A stretch of DNA of 16,072 nucleotides from Bacillota bacterium (GCA_023424865.1 JAFADM010000435.1:1-16072); one strand, 5' to 3'; positions 1 to 6,990 are shown, numbered from the stretch's first letter. Translations and numbers: made by a program. Notes: a model not told the origin generated them from the letters alone.

Positions 1-804
1 CAAATTGAGAAAATTGAGTCTGCGCTGCAACGGCAAATTATCCTGCAAAAAAACGGCGTACCCTGTCCCGTTCTCTGGCAATGCGAAGACCGTGTCATTC
101 GCTGGCTTGATGAGAAAACAGCTTATATGATCATGGATTTTCATCCGGGTAAGACAGAGAATAACGATACAATCACCTTGGCGCAAATGCACAGTCTCGG
201 CAGTACCTGCGCTCTTATGCACAGAGCGTTCTCAGAATTGCCGGCGCATTGGGGCCATATCCTACCCGCTTTTGGCGGTTACAGGATGGATTTATTATGG
301 GATAATTTTAACTCCCGGAGGATGAAATGCTCATTAGAAGATCCCGCTGAATATAGGGAAGCCTTGCTGGCACTGGAGCCCATTTTGAAGCAGCTCAACC
401 CAGGTTTTTTTGATAAATTTCCTACAGGCTTTGCCCACGAGGATTTTCAACCCGGAAATATCCTGTTCGCTGCCAGTTGGGTGTCCGCCGTTGTTGATTT
501 TGATCGTAATGGCTTCAGCTATATTTGGCATGATATAGGAAGAGCCATACTGTCTTTTGCATTGGAAGGCAATATCCTGAACGAAAAAAAGATACGCGCT
601 TTTCTTGAAGGCTATTCACAGCATTCAGCGTTGACTATGTCTAATATAGCAGACGCTTTGCGGCTTTCCTGGTGCATCGAAACCCCCTGGTGGATACAGC
701 CGGAATTCTTTGGAGTATGTGACCCAATACCAGAGCGGTTTAAACATGAAATGTTATGGTTGACTGAGCATTGGTTTGAGTTAGATTCTATGTTTTGCTC
801 CTAA
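1..804 (+). CDS. APH-fold kinase (aminoglycoside/choline-type phosphotransferase family), 5' partial
   Basis: The frame is open from the first base, so the gene begins outside the window and 267 codons of its 3' part are present. The ATG at 127 is internal, because codons before it read as APH N-lobe sequence (LQKNGVPCPVLW). Counting from the window edge, the catalytic Brenner loop HEDFQPGN has H146, base D148 and N153, and the metal-binding DFD is at D166-D168. These residues imply an active ATP- or GTP-dependent kinase of a small hydroxylated substrate in the cytoplasm. The substrate cannot be read from the sequence: aminoglycoside, macrolide, choline, homoserine and sugar kinases all share this fold. 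The 3' end faces the reverse-strand gene ending at 866, and no obvious terminator was found in the 61-base gap. Family is secure, substrate unknown. Confidence 0.85.
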   Translation, partial: QIEKIESALQRQIILQKNGVPCPVLWQCEDRVIRWLDEKTAYMIMDFHPGKTENNDTITLAQMHSLGSTCALMHRAFSELPAHWGHILPAFGGYRMDLLWDNFNSRRMKCSLEDPAEYREALLALEPILKQLNPGFFDKFPTGFAHEDFQPGNILFAASWVSAVVDFDRNGFSYIWHDIGRAILSFALEGNILNEKKIRAFLEGYSQHSALTMSNIADALRLSWCIETPWWIQPEFFGVCDPIPERFKHEMLWLTEHWFELDSMFCS

Positions 805-865
805 AGACTGGACTGGATTTTCGAAAAAATTCATTCATGTCTTTCTTTTGCATCATGGAGCTATT

Positions 866-1339
866 TTATGATGTTATCAGGTTTGTTATTTTTGTTGAGC
901 AGCCATCAGACAAGGTTTCAAACAAAAAATAAGCATCGCTTTCAGAACATGGATTAAAAGGTAAAATGAGTTGTTTTATTCCGTGCTGAAGCTTAAGTAT
1001 CTCGCTCATAGCTTTGACCTGATGATGAATATCCTTTTTTTCATACCATTCGGTGATATAGGTTGTGAGACGCGCTTCTTTTTTCTCTGAATGAATGGCC
1101 ATTGCAAAATGGTAGCCTAAGGGCTGCCCGTGCCTCGCCCCTATTTTAGAAAAATCTGAAGCTAGTAGTGTGTCTATGAGCTTACTCGCCTCTTCTTCCG
1201 TGGAGGTGAGATTAAATAAATTATCATTAAACCTTCCACTCAGTACAGGAAAGTAATGCTTTCGTTCCATTAAGCAGTGTCGGAACCTTTTCAGCAACTC
1301 TCCGCTTTTGTCTTTTTTAGGATCTAATAAAATGAACAT
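866..1339 (-). CDS. Hypothetical protein, translationally linked to upstream gene
   Basis: I do not recognise this 157-residue product. It looks like a soluble alpha/beta protein: a hydrophobic first strand (MFILLDP), a basic helix, then mixed charged segments, with no signal peptide or membrane helix. The frame can be extended to a GTG at 1351 that overlaps the upstream stop codon as GTGA. However, a GAGG Shine-Dalgarno lies 6 bases before the ATG at 1339, while nothing comparable precedes the GTG, so 1339 is preferred. It is the second gene of a two-gene reverse-strand unit with the gene at 1348-1944, and the tight junction suggests the two products are made in concert. A toxin/immunity or sensor/effector pair is possible but nothing in the sequence proves it. 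Confidence 0.6.
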   Translation of the reverse strand: MFILLDPKKDKSGELLKRFRHCLMERKHYFPVLSGRFNDNLFNLTSTEEEASKLIDTLLASDFSKIGARHGQPLGYHFAMAIHSEKKEARLTTYITEWYEKKDIHHQVKAMSEILKLQHGIKQLILPFNPCSESDAYFLFETLSDGCSTKITNLITS

Positions 1340-1347
1340 ATATATCC

Positions 1348-1944
1348 TCACTTATCGCCATTTGTAAACAGAATCACCCCTCCTGAACCCAGGACGGCAA
1401 GGTATTTGCCCGAAGGTGAAAAGCCGGCTCTCAACCACCCGTCAAGGCGTGGGATATCTAAAATGGCAGCATCCTCCAGATAGCCTTTTTTAGCAGCATG
1501 AGGAACATAGACATTCTTCATTATAAAGGCCTCTCGCGGCCACCAGGGGGCTATTCTTTCAATCAGCCACCCATCCGGACTGACACGTATTCCGTCTCCT
1601 GCATCCAGGCCGTATATGCTGATGGTTTCGTTGCTGGACGGCAGAGTAAAATGCAGGGAGTCTTGGGAAATGCTTTCAAGAGTTTGGTCGGCATCACGGT
1701 TTCTCTCCATACGCTCCCCGGTTAAGGGGTTGTTAAGGCTGTAACCACTCGATGAAATCAGCACATAGTGTTCCTTTTTTGTCCATCCTCCGGCAATGAC
1801 ACCGGCAGCTGAAATAACTCTCCTGTTTCCCCAGGGGTTCGGCGGATTTGAGGGGGTAAGCTGTCGTGCTTTTTGTAAAAGCTCATATTCGTGTTCTGTT
1901 AACGGTCCTTTATCGCAGGCTTGCCTGCCTTTAGTAAAAAACAT
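1348..1944 (-). CDS. Hypothetical protein with beta-propeller-like C-terminal strand motifs
   Basis: This 198-residue product is not recognised as a named family. It has no signal peptide or membrane helix. The first third is charged and contains a Pro/Asn-rich turn (TPSNPPNPWGN). The rest is beta-rich with repeated short blocks resembling WD40/PD40 blades: GIRVSPDGWLIERI in the middle and GFSPSGKYLAVLGSGGVILF at the C-terminus. At most two to three blades could be present, too few for a closed propeller. The ribosome site before the ATG at 1944 is weak (AGAAGAG). The stop codon overlaps the possible GTG start of the following gene, so the two form an operon. The promoter probably lies in the AT-rich block 1980-2040. 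Confidence 0.65.
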   Translation of the reverse strand: MFFTKGRQACDKGPLTEHEYELLQKARQLTPSNPPNPWGNRRVISAAGVIAGGWTKKEHYVLISSSGYSLNNPLTGERMERNRDADQTLESISQDSLHFTLPSSNETISIYGLDAGDGIRVSPDGWLIERIAPWWPREAFIMKNVYVPHAAKKGYLEDAAILDIPRLDGWLRAGFSPSGKYLAVLGSGGVILFTNGDK

Positions 1945-1980
1945 TCTACTCTTCTCATCCTATCGTAAGCTGGTATGAAA

Positions 1981-2040
1981 ACAGTATACGCTATAAATGA
2001 AGCAGTATATAGTATATAATTTAGACATTGTACAGTATCG
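1981..2040. promoter_or_regulatory. Divergent promoter region with three CAGTAT repeats
   Basis: This AT-rich block precedes the reverse-strand pair ending at 866. CAGTAT occurs at 1982-1987, 2003-2008 and 2033-2038, starts 21 and 30 bases apart, close to whole helical turns. On the reverse strand TATACT near 1983-1988 could be a -10 for the gene at 1944. On the forward strand a perfect TATAAT lies at 2015-2020, but no good -35 precedes it at 17 bases. The rest of the 365-base gap (1945-2309) holds a hairpin at 2072-2096 and the glyoxalase promoter region. Confidence 0.25.
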
Positions 2041-2096
2041 GCAGTGGACGATGTTTAATTCAAAAAGCTTCAGCAGGGTAATTATCCCTGCTTTTT
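2027..2096 (+). ncRNA. Candidate short untranslated RNA ending at an intrinsic terminator
   Basis: A perfect TATAAT at 2015-2020 would start a transcript near 2027, and the terminator at 2072-2096 would end it, giving about 70 bases with no convincing reading frame. No -35 box of quality is visible, so this rests on the -10 and the terminator only. Alternatively the terminator is a leftover from a lost gene, or stops readthrough into the glyoxalase gene. Confidence 0.22.
2072..2096 (+). terminator. Intrinsic terminator without an obvious upstream gene
   Basis: Stem AGCAGGG (2072-2078) pairs with CCCTGCT (2086-2092) around a 7-base loop and runs into a T-tract at 2092-2096. No forward-strand gene lies within 1.2 kb upstream, so it may end a short RNA starting near 2027. 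Confidence 0.6.
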
Positions 2097-2183
2097 ATCA
2101 TTGCGGGTTTATTCGCTTAGTCCCTTTTCTTTAGAAGACAGAGAGTACTTAGCTTTAATTAATCATACGAACAAGACATAGAG

Positions 2184-2207
2184 TTGTCATCTTTCATGAC
2201 ATATAAT
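2184..2207 (+). promoter_or_regulatory. Promoter/operator candidate of the glyoxalase-fold gene
   Basis: A perfect TATAAT sits at 2202-2207. Directly before it is a dyad, TGTCAT (2185-2190) and ATGACA (2196-2201), separated by 5 bases. The dyad falls where a repressor would block polymerase. No canonical -35 is found at 16-18 bases; TTGTCA at 2184-2189 is only 12 bases away. Activator dependence or a different -10 is therefore possible. Confidence 0.35.
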
Positions 2208-2309
2208 TAAAGAATCTATTTCGAATGACTGTGGTGTATTCCTGAAACGTATTTTTTAGGAGTTGAAAATCCAAGGCATAAATCAATTATAAAAGGAGGA
2301 TATCATTAA

Positions 2310-2708
2310 ATGGCCCAATTGTTTAAAAATGTTGATTGTATTGAGCTTTATGTTACCGATTTGGAGGAAGGCATAAAGTATTACCGGGACAGTATGGGGT
2401 TAAGGCTTTTATGGCGCACGGCTGCCTCCGTTGGCCTGGGAATGGATGAGGATATAGCCGAAATTGTACTGCAAACGGAGAGAAAGAAAATGAATGTGGA
2501 TTTTAAAGTGGATTCGGTTTGCAATTCTGTTGATCGAATTAAAGAAGCAGGCGGAACAGTAATCCATGGACCTTTTGATATACCCATCGGTAAATGCGCA
2601 GTTATCCGCGATAAATGGGATAATGAATATGTCATTTTAGACATGACTAAAGGAAGATATGAAACGGATGCCGACGGAAATGTCATAGGCTTGACAAGCG
2701 AGAGATAA
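2310..2708 (+). CDS. VOC-superfamily (glyoxalase/bleomycin-resistance/dioxygenase fold) protein
   Basis: This 132-residue protein is a single VOC module pair. Its opening, DCIELYVTDLEEGIKYYRDSMGLRLLWR, is the classic first beta-alpha-beta unit. The second half ends in the typical GPFDIPIGKCAVIRDKWDNEYVILDM strand pair. Members bind a divalent metal and act as small-molecule lyases, isomerases, dioxygenases or drug-binding proteins. The usual metal His near the N-terminus is not obvious here, where Glu (E12) takes the position, so metal use and reaction are uncertain. The start is supported by AAGGAGG at 2293-2299 with a 10-base spacer. The gene appears to be a single transcription unit with the dyad-bearing promoter region upstream. 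The substrate is not deducible. Confidence 0.8.
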   Translation: MAQLFKNVDCIELYVTDLEEGIKYYRDSMGLRLLWRTAASVGLGMDEDIAEIVLQTERKKMNVDFKVDSVCNSVDRIKEAGGTVIHGPFDIPIGKCAVIRDKWDNEYVILDMTKGRYETDADGNVIGLTSER

Positions 2709-2784
2709 CATTTGTTCAGATGTTTTTATTGACTTTAACGTTACGTCATATAGTAGACTTTTTTCCATGGAAGGAAGTGTGTAT

Positions 2785-2979
2785 ATGTTTTTTGTAACAG
2801 GAGAATATCGTGCCCAATGCCATTTAATCTCAAGAACTCCTCGAAGAAGTAAGAAAACCATTCATACCACTCAAAAAGCCCATAGCCTCTATCTGCTTAA
2901 GTCTGATAAAATGGCTCCGGCTGCCGGTATAAAGCTCGTTACAAGAGATTGGAATGCCTTTTGGATGGTTATTAAGTAG
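2785..2979 (+). CDS. Small basic ORF, possibly a decayed MerR-type remnant
   Basis: This is a 64-codon frame. The longer frame starts at 2767 without a ribosome site, whereas the ATG at 2785 has AAGGAAG at 2771-2777 with a 7-base spacer. The product is Lys/Arg-rich and not recognised with confidence. Its opening, MFFVTGEYRAQCHLISRTPRR, lines up without gaps with the first helices of MerR regulators (GE-x9-RTxR), but the residues after it do not continue the fold. Upstream, at about 2732-2754, the sequence TTGACTTTAACGTTACGTCA is of the AACGTTACG type often seen at MerR targets. A small hairpin with a T-run sits on the stop codon. It could be a true small protein, a truncated regulator or a chance frame. 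Confidence 0.4.
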   Translation: MFFVTGEYRAQCHLISRTPRRSKKTIHTTQKAHSLYLLKSDKMAPAAGIKLVTRDWNAFWMVIK

Positions 2980-2999
2980 CAATATACTTTGCTTTTTTT
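2978..2999 (+). terminator. Short intrinsic terminator overlapping the small ORF stop
   Basis: AGCAA (2978-2982) pairs with TTGCT (2989-2993) across a 6-base loop and is followed by six T at 2994-2999. The stem is short, so efficiency is doubtful. Its placement on the stop codon of the small ORF argues for a transcription unit there. Confidence 0.45.
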
Positions 3000-3140
3000 C
3001 TCTAGTATCGATGCTTAAGTCAAATCTTCAGTCTTGTCTTTCAGTCAGAATTGAACTCGAGCTTATAAACTATAGATGTGATTGTGATCATGAGATAAAC
3101 TTAAAAGAGTTCCCAGATTACCTGTTGTGATGGTGTGAAA

Positions 3141-4331
3141 ATGAAGTACCAAAATGGAAAAGAGCTCTTCCCCGCCGAATTGCTGGCATTAATCCAGGAT
3201 TATGTGGAGGGACAGTATGTGTACATCCCCAAAAGGGATGAAAGCAAAGAAAAATGGGGTTCCCAAACGACCTATAGAAGAGAGCTGGATTTAAGAAACA
3301 GTCACATCTATACTGATTTTTTAAAGGGCTTTGAGATTAGGATCTTATCAGAAAGATACAGCCTGTCGGAAAAAAGCATACGAAGAATTCTTTTGCTTAA
3401 AAGAAAAGGAGCGGAAAAAAGAATGGAGCAAATTAAAGCGCTTCTACCCCGCTGGCGGGTAAGCGGTGATATTCGGCAAATATACAACAGTGCCTGGGCC
3501 ATTGGCGAAGACTATATCCTTAAGGTTAATACCAATCCGGCCGGGTTGAAGCGGAATATTACAATTATGAGAACCTTGAAGGAGTGCGGCATACCGGTTG
3601 CTCAAATTATTGAACCCCTTGACGGCGGTGATTACAGCGAAGACAACGGAAATTATTATTTATTGATGAACAGACTGCCCGGAACCCATATTATAAATAT
3701 TTACGAAGAAGACTGCACCAACCTTGCCCATAAGACCGGAGAAATTGTGGCGCGGCTGCATCAGGCCTTCCTGCAATGCGAGCAGAAAATAACCTTCTGG
3801 AATAACTGCCTCCTTGACGAAATGAAGGGGTGGATAGAACGAACGCTAAGAGAACATAATTTTAAATATTTGTCGGAGGCAGATTTTAACGCTTGCATCA
3901 ACGAGCTTTCAGCCTGCTATGACAATCTGCCAAGGCAACTCATTCACAGGGATTTTCATTACGGAAACATTCTTTTTCTCAATGGAGAGCTGTCTGGCTA
4001 TATCGATTTTGACTTAAGCCAAAAAAATGTGAGAATCTTTGATCTGGGCTATTTTTTAACGGGCTTGCTTGCTAATTACAATATGAAAAAAGAAAATGTT
4101 AATAAATGGTATTCTGTTGTTTCTTCTTTTATAAAAGGGTATGAAAAAGCAAATCCTCTTTCCCAACTGGAGAAGGACAGTCTCCCCTGCTATATGAAAT
4201 GTATTGAGGTGCTGTTTACAGCTTATTACCTCAGTATTGAGGATGATGAATCAGCCAGGAATGCGGCAGATTTGTTCTCTTTTACAGCAAAAAATGAAGG
4301 GGCGGTTCGTTCTGCCATCAACTCCCCGTAA
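3141..4331 (+). CDS. Fusion of CD3324/Mor-like HTH domain with APH-family kinase
   Basis: Two modules in 396 residues. Residues 1-92 (MKYQNGKELFPAELLALIQ onward, with YVYIPKRD, KWG and RYSLSEKSIRRILLLK) match the layout of CD3324-type proteins of the Mor transcription-activator superfamily. The last part is a helix-turn-helix. In Clostridia these usually occur alone, at about 90 residues. Residues about 95-330 are an APH-fold kinase: N-lobe Lys in YILKVN (K128), hinge LMNRLPG, Brenner loop HRDFHYGN (H269, D271, N276) and DFD (D289-D291), all catalytic residues present. The frame also allows a GTG two codons earlier at 3135; the ATG at 3141 fits the family start. The ribosome site is weak (GATGGTG). 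It stands alone and converges on the MCP gene. Inference: a DNA-bound or DNA-regulated kinase, or a fusion linking resistance and its control. Confidence 0.8.
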   Translation: MKYQNGKELFPAELLALIQDYVEGQYVYIPKRDESKEKWGSQTTYRRELDLRNSHIYTDFLKGFEIRILSERYSLSEKSIRRILLLKRKGAEKRMEQIKALLPRWRVSGDIRQIYNSAWAIGEDYILKVNTNPAGLKRNITIMRTLKECGIPVAQIIEPLDGGDYSEDNGNYYLLMNRLPGTHIINIYEEDCTNLAHKTGEIVARLHQAFLQCEQKITFWNNCLLDEMKGWIERTLREHNFKYLSEADFNACINELSACYDNLPRQLIHRDFHYGNILFLNGELSGYIDFDLSQKNVRIFDLGYFLTGLLANYNMKKENVNKWYSVVSSFIKGYEKANPLSQLEKDSLPCYMKCIEVLFTAYYLSIEDDESARNAADLFSFTAKNEGAVRSAINSP

Positions 4332-4398
4332 CCCCTTTCTATACTAAACGTATTCAAAGCATGCAATGATTTTATTTAATGCCGGACTTGTTTGCCGG

Positions 4399-5898
4399 TT
4401 ACTTTCCGCCGTCGGTAAGACGGGCCAGTTCAACGGCCAGTTGTTCAAGGCTTTTATATTCTTCCAAAATGGTTTTAATTTTTGAGTTTTGTTCCATTAT
4501 GCTTGCGGCGACCTCCTCAACCGAAGCAGAATTTTCTTCCGTAGCATCGGTAAGAACGGCGGCTTCTCTGTTAATAACAGAGGTGCTGTTTTCAAGTGCC
4601 TGAATTTTATGCTCCATTAACCGGGAATGATCAAGTACCCTTTCCGTATTGTCATGGATGTTCTTAAAGATGGCTTCCGTGTTTTTCGCGGCACTTTGGC
4701 TTTCTGAAAAGGACTTGGAAACCAAATGAACCTTTTCTGTTACCTTGCCGGCGTTTAATTGAATCTCTGTCAGTATGCTAGAGATTTCCTCCGTAGCATT
4801 TTGCGAATTTTCCGCCAGGCGCCGTATTTCTTCAGCAACCACGGCGAAGCCTCTGCCGCTGTCCCCTGCTCTGGCTGCTTCTATGGCTGCATTTAAAGCC
4901 AGCATGTTGGTTTGGGTGGCAATGTCCGTTATGGTTTCCAAAATGCCTCCGATATTTACAGAATGCTCATTAAGCTTCACCATGAGCTCAACGGTTTCGT
5001 CAATATCGCCGCCAACCTGGTTAATCCGGTCATGTAAGCCGGCAGCTTCCCGATTGCCGTCTCCGGAAATATGGGCAGTGGACTGGGATAGGTTTCGAAG
5101 CTCACTGCTGGCCTTGACGATTTCCTTGGTATCCTGGCTGGTTTGATCCAGGGAGGCCTTTATTCCGTTCAGACTTTCTGCCTGAGACTGAATTCCTGAG
5201 GCCATTTCGGACGAAACAGTCGTTACTTCTCCGGATATGCGGCCCATTACCGTCATATGGTCATGCACAGAGGTGCTGCAGTCATTTAAGGTTTGTGCTG
5301 CTGTTCGGATATTACTGAAAAGCCCCTCCAAAGCCTCTTTGTCCTTCATAAGGTTTTTCCGCTGCTCTTCCAGGGCGTTACGGAGATTCCAGCCCATACG
5401 GGTTTGAAAGGCCAGAATAAGTGTGATTAAAACCATATAAAGGTTCATGGAAATGAGGTGCTTGCTCTCAAGTCCGATAAACATAGTATCTTTTAGAGTA
5501 AAGAAAAAATAATTGGTGAAAAAAAGGTTTACCGCACCCATAATAACAATGGGACGAAAATCATGATAAAGGGCAATAATGGCAAGGCTGTAATAGAGGA
5601 GCATGTAATTGCCAATGTGAGGGTTGGATGAAATGATTAAATACGTAAGAACGGCAAGACCCGCAACAATCAGGTACTTTATCAAGTGCTCTAAAATCCG
5701 CTTATAGGTCAGAAAGGTAGCTAATCCTCCGATTGCAGAGCCGGTAATTAGCAGTGACAACAGGGTTGACTGTGGCACTTTGTTAATAAGGTCCACAAGA
5801 ATACCAAGGCCCAAGGAGATCCAAACCAGTTTTATGATTAATTTATTCCTCTCATAATTCTCATTGCTCTTTGTTGCCGTTACCCTATTTTGATTCAT
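4399..5898 (-). CDS. Methyl-accepting chemotaxis protein with six-helix membrane anchor
   Basis: The product has 499 residues. Six hydrophobic segments fill the N-terminal third (roughly 20-40, 44-64, 72-90, 97-111, 116-134, 150-166), followed by a coiled-coil cytoplasmic signalling domain. The hairpin tip ([20 protein letters not shown], then [20 protein letters not shown], about 323-363) is the conserved CheA/CheW contact. There is no large extracellular sensor loop and no recognisable HAMP domain, so it may sense membrane state, an intramembrane ligand or a partner. A C-terminal CheR-docking pentapeptide is absent. The frame extends to an ATG at 5922, but AAAGGAG with an 8-base spacer selects the ATG at 5898. 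The gene is monocistronic, with an extended -10 promoter candidate about 95 bases upstream. No other chemotaxis genes lie nearby. Confidence 0.92.
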   Translation of the reverse strand: MNQNRVTATKSNENYERNKLIIKLVWISLGLGILVDLINKVPQSTLLSLLITGSAIGGLATFLTYKRILEHLIKYLIVAGLAVLTYLIISSNPHIGNYMLLYYSLAIIALYHDFRPIVIMGAVNLFFTNYFFFTLKDTMFIGLESKHLISMNLYMVLITLILAFQTRMGWNLRNALEEQRKNLMKDKEALEGLFSNIRTAAQTLNDCSTSVHDHMTVMGRISGEVTTVSSEMASGIQSQAESLNGIKASLDQTSQDTKEIVKASSELRNLSQSTAHISGDGNREAAGLHDRINQVGGDIDETVELMVKLNEHSVNIGGILETITDIATQTNMLALNAAIEAARAGDSGRGFAVVAEEIRRLAENSQNATEEISSILTEIQLNAGKVTEKVHLVSKSFSESQSAAKNTEAIFKNIHDNTERVLDHSRLMEHKIQALENSTSVINREAAVLTDATEENSASVEEVAASIMEQNSKIKTILEEYKSLEQLAVELARLTDGGK

Positions 5899-5989
5899 CT
5901 TGGGTGCTCCTTTCAAATCCATTACCAGCTTCGTCCATTCCGTTGCCGTATTTCAAGCAGGCCTGGGCTGTCTAAAATCATCAGATTAT

Positions 5990-5998
5990 TTTATACCA
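5990..5998 (-). promoter_or_regulatory. Extended -10 promoter candidate of the MCP gene
   Basis: On the reverse strand TGGTATAAA reads as an extended -10 (TGnTATAAT) about 92 bases before the MCP start. No good -35 is present, which extended -10 promoters can tolerate. The 11 bases AAGGTGGTATA recur in the SDR promoter region at 7111-7121. Confidence 0.4.
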
Positions 5999-6035
5999 CC
6001 TTTTTGGCTTAAACTATCTTTTGTTTAAAGAGATT

Positions 6036-6083
6036 AAAAAAGCCAAATCCCCTGCTTTAACTAAATAATGCGGGGGACGGCTT
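6036..6083 (-). terminator. Intrinsic terminator, distal of two behind the SDR gene
   Basis: AAGCC (6040-6044) pairs with GGCTT (6079-6083), and TCCCCTGC (6048-6055) with GCGGGGGA (6070-6077) allowing one wobble. A small internal loop separates the stems, and the apical loop is 14 bases. On the reverse strand the structure runs into TTTTTT (6036-6041). Confidence 0.55.
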
Positions 6084-6120
6084 GTAATGCTGCTGTGTAC
6101 CTTTAAAGTGCTGCCAAAGC

Positions 6121-6150
6121 AAAACGACCAACTTTAAAGTTGATCGTCTT
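6121..6150 (-). terminator. Intrinsic terminator, proximal behind the SDR gene
   Basis: On the reverse strand AAGACGATCAAC pairs with GTTGGTCGTTTT through two G-T wobbles, closing a near-perfect palindrome centred on TTTAAA, followed by TTTTGCTTT. It lies about 75 bases past the SDR stop. Confidence 0.6.
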
Positions 6151-6193
6151 ACCTGCTTCCATTTGTGTAAATGTCACTATGAACGTATACCGT

Positions 6194-6214
6194 AAGAGAG
6201 AGAAACCCTCTCTT
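6194..6214. other. Stem-loop directly after the SDR stop
   Basis: AAGAGAG (6194-6200) and CTCTCTT (6208-6214) form a perfect 7-bp stem with a 7-base loop. No T-tract follows on either strand, so it is more likely a 3' mRNA-stabilising hairpin than a terminator. Together with the hairpins at 6121-6150 and 6036-6083 it accounts for most of the 324-base gap 5899-6222. Confidence 0.4.
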
Positions 6215-6222
6215 AATGGGCA

Positions 6223-6990
6223 TCAAATAGTTGTCCAGCCCCCATCAATGGTTAATAGCTGACCGGTAGTGTAGCTGGAGGCATCGGATGAGAAGTAAAT
6301 AACGGCTCCATCCAGCTCCCCGTCTCTGCCGGGTCTTCCCATGGGACAGCTTGCCTCAATGACTTTAAGAAAATCATCGTTAGCGAGCACTGCGCCGGTC
6401 ATTTCGCTTGGAAAATAAGCAGGGCCTATGGCGTTAACAGTGATATTGTATTTGGCCCATTCGTTGGCTAGTGCCTTAGTCAGCATGGCCAAGCCGCCTT
6501 TGGTGGTGCAGTAGGCAGTGAGGGGTAAACCACGCATGGCAACTGAGCTGTGGATGGACCCCACGTTGATGATTTTGCCGTAGTTCTTTTCAATCATGAT
6601 TTTTCCGGCCTCCCGGGCAAAATAGTAAACCCCATTTAAATTCACACTCATCATGGTTTCCCATAATTCGTCGGTCTGGTCTTCAGCCGGGCCATACAGA
6701 CCGATACCTGCATTGTTTATCAAAATATCAATGGTGCCATAATACTCGTTGATTTTTGCAACAGTAGCTTTAATTTCTTCCGACTTTGAGACATCACACT
6801 TCAGCGCGATACACTTCACTCCCAGGCCTTCAACCTCGGCCTTGACAGCATCAAGCTTTTCCACTCTTCTTGCCACAATTGCCAGGTGGGCTCCCTGTTT
6901 TGCCAGCGCCTTGGCAAACTGGACACCCAAACCGGAGGATGCTCCTGTAACCACGGCCACTTTTCCTTTTAAACTAAATAAATCCGACAT
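6223..6990 (-). CDS. Short-chain dehydrogenase/reductase, classical SDR, gluconate-5-dehydrogenase/FabG-like
   Basis: This 255-residue cytoplasmic NAD(P)-dependent oxidoreductase has a complete classical SDR signature: cofactor loop TGASSGLG (15-22), NNAG (92-95), Asn in SVNLNG (N117), a serine in VGSIHSS (S145), and catalytic YCTTK (Y160, K164). The C-terminal GRPGRDGELDGAVIYFSSDA and GQLLTIDGGW are typical of gluconate-5-dehydrogenase and 3-ketoacyl reductase relatives. The spacing from serine to tyrosine is two residues longer than in FabG. After the second beta strand the Arg-rich IVARR suggests NADP preference, which is inference. Two close ATGs exist; AAAGGAG (6998-7004) lies only 1 base from the first (6996) but 7 bases from 6990, so 6990 is chosen. 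It is a single-gene unit with its own promoter and terminators. Substrate undetermined. Confidence 0.9.
   Translation of the reverse strand: MSDLFSLKGKVAVVTGASSGLGVQFAKALAKQGAHLAIVARRVEKLDAVKAEVEGLGVKCIALKCDVSKSEEIKATVAKINEYYGTIDILINNAGIGLYGPAEDQTDELWETMMSVNLNGVYYFAREAGKIMIEKNYGKIINVGSIHSSVAMRGLPLTAYCTTKGGLAMLTKALANEWAKYNITVNAIGPAYFPSEMTGAVLANDDFLKVIEASCPMGRPGRDGELDGAVIYFSSDASSYTTGQLLTIDGGWTTI

Noticed and set aside
127..804. ATG at 127 as the start of the first kinase
   Set aside because: The frame is open to the window edge and the 42 preceding codons read as APH N-lobe; no ribosome site is placed correctly.
4370..4410. GCCGG...GCCGG near the MCP stop as a terminator
   Set aside because: The two copies are direct rather than inverted beyond the CCGG core, and no T-run follows.
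4775..5146. Forward ORF across the MCP signalling domain
   Set aside because: Ser/Ala-rich shadow opposite the conserved coiled coil.
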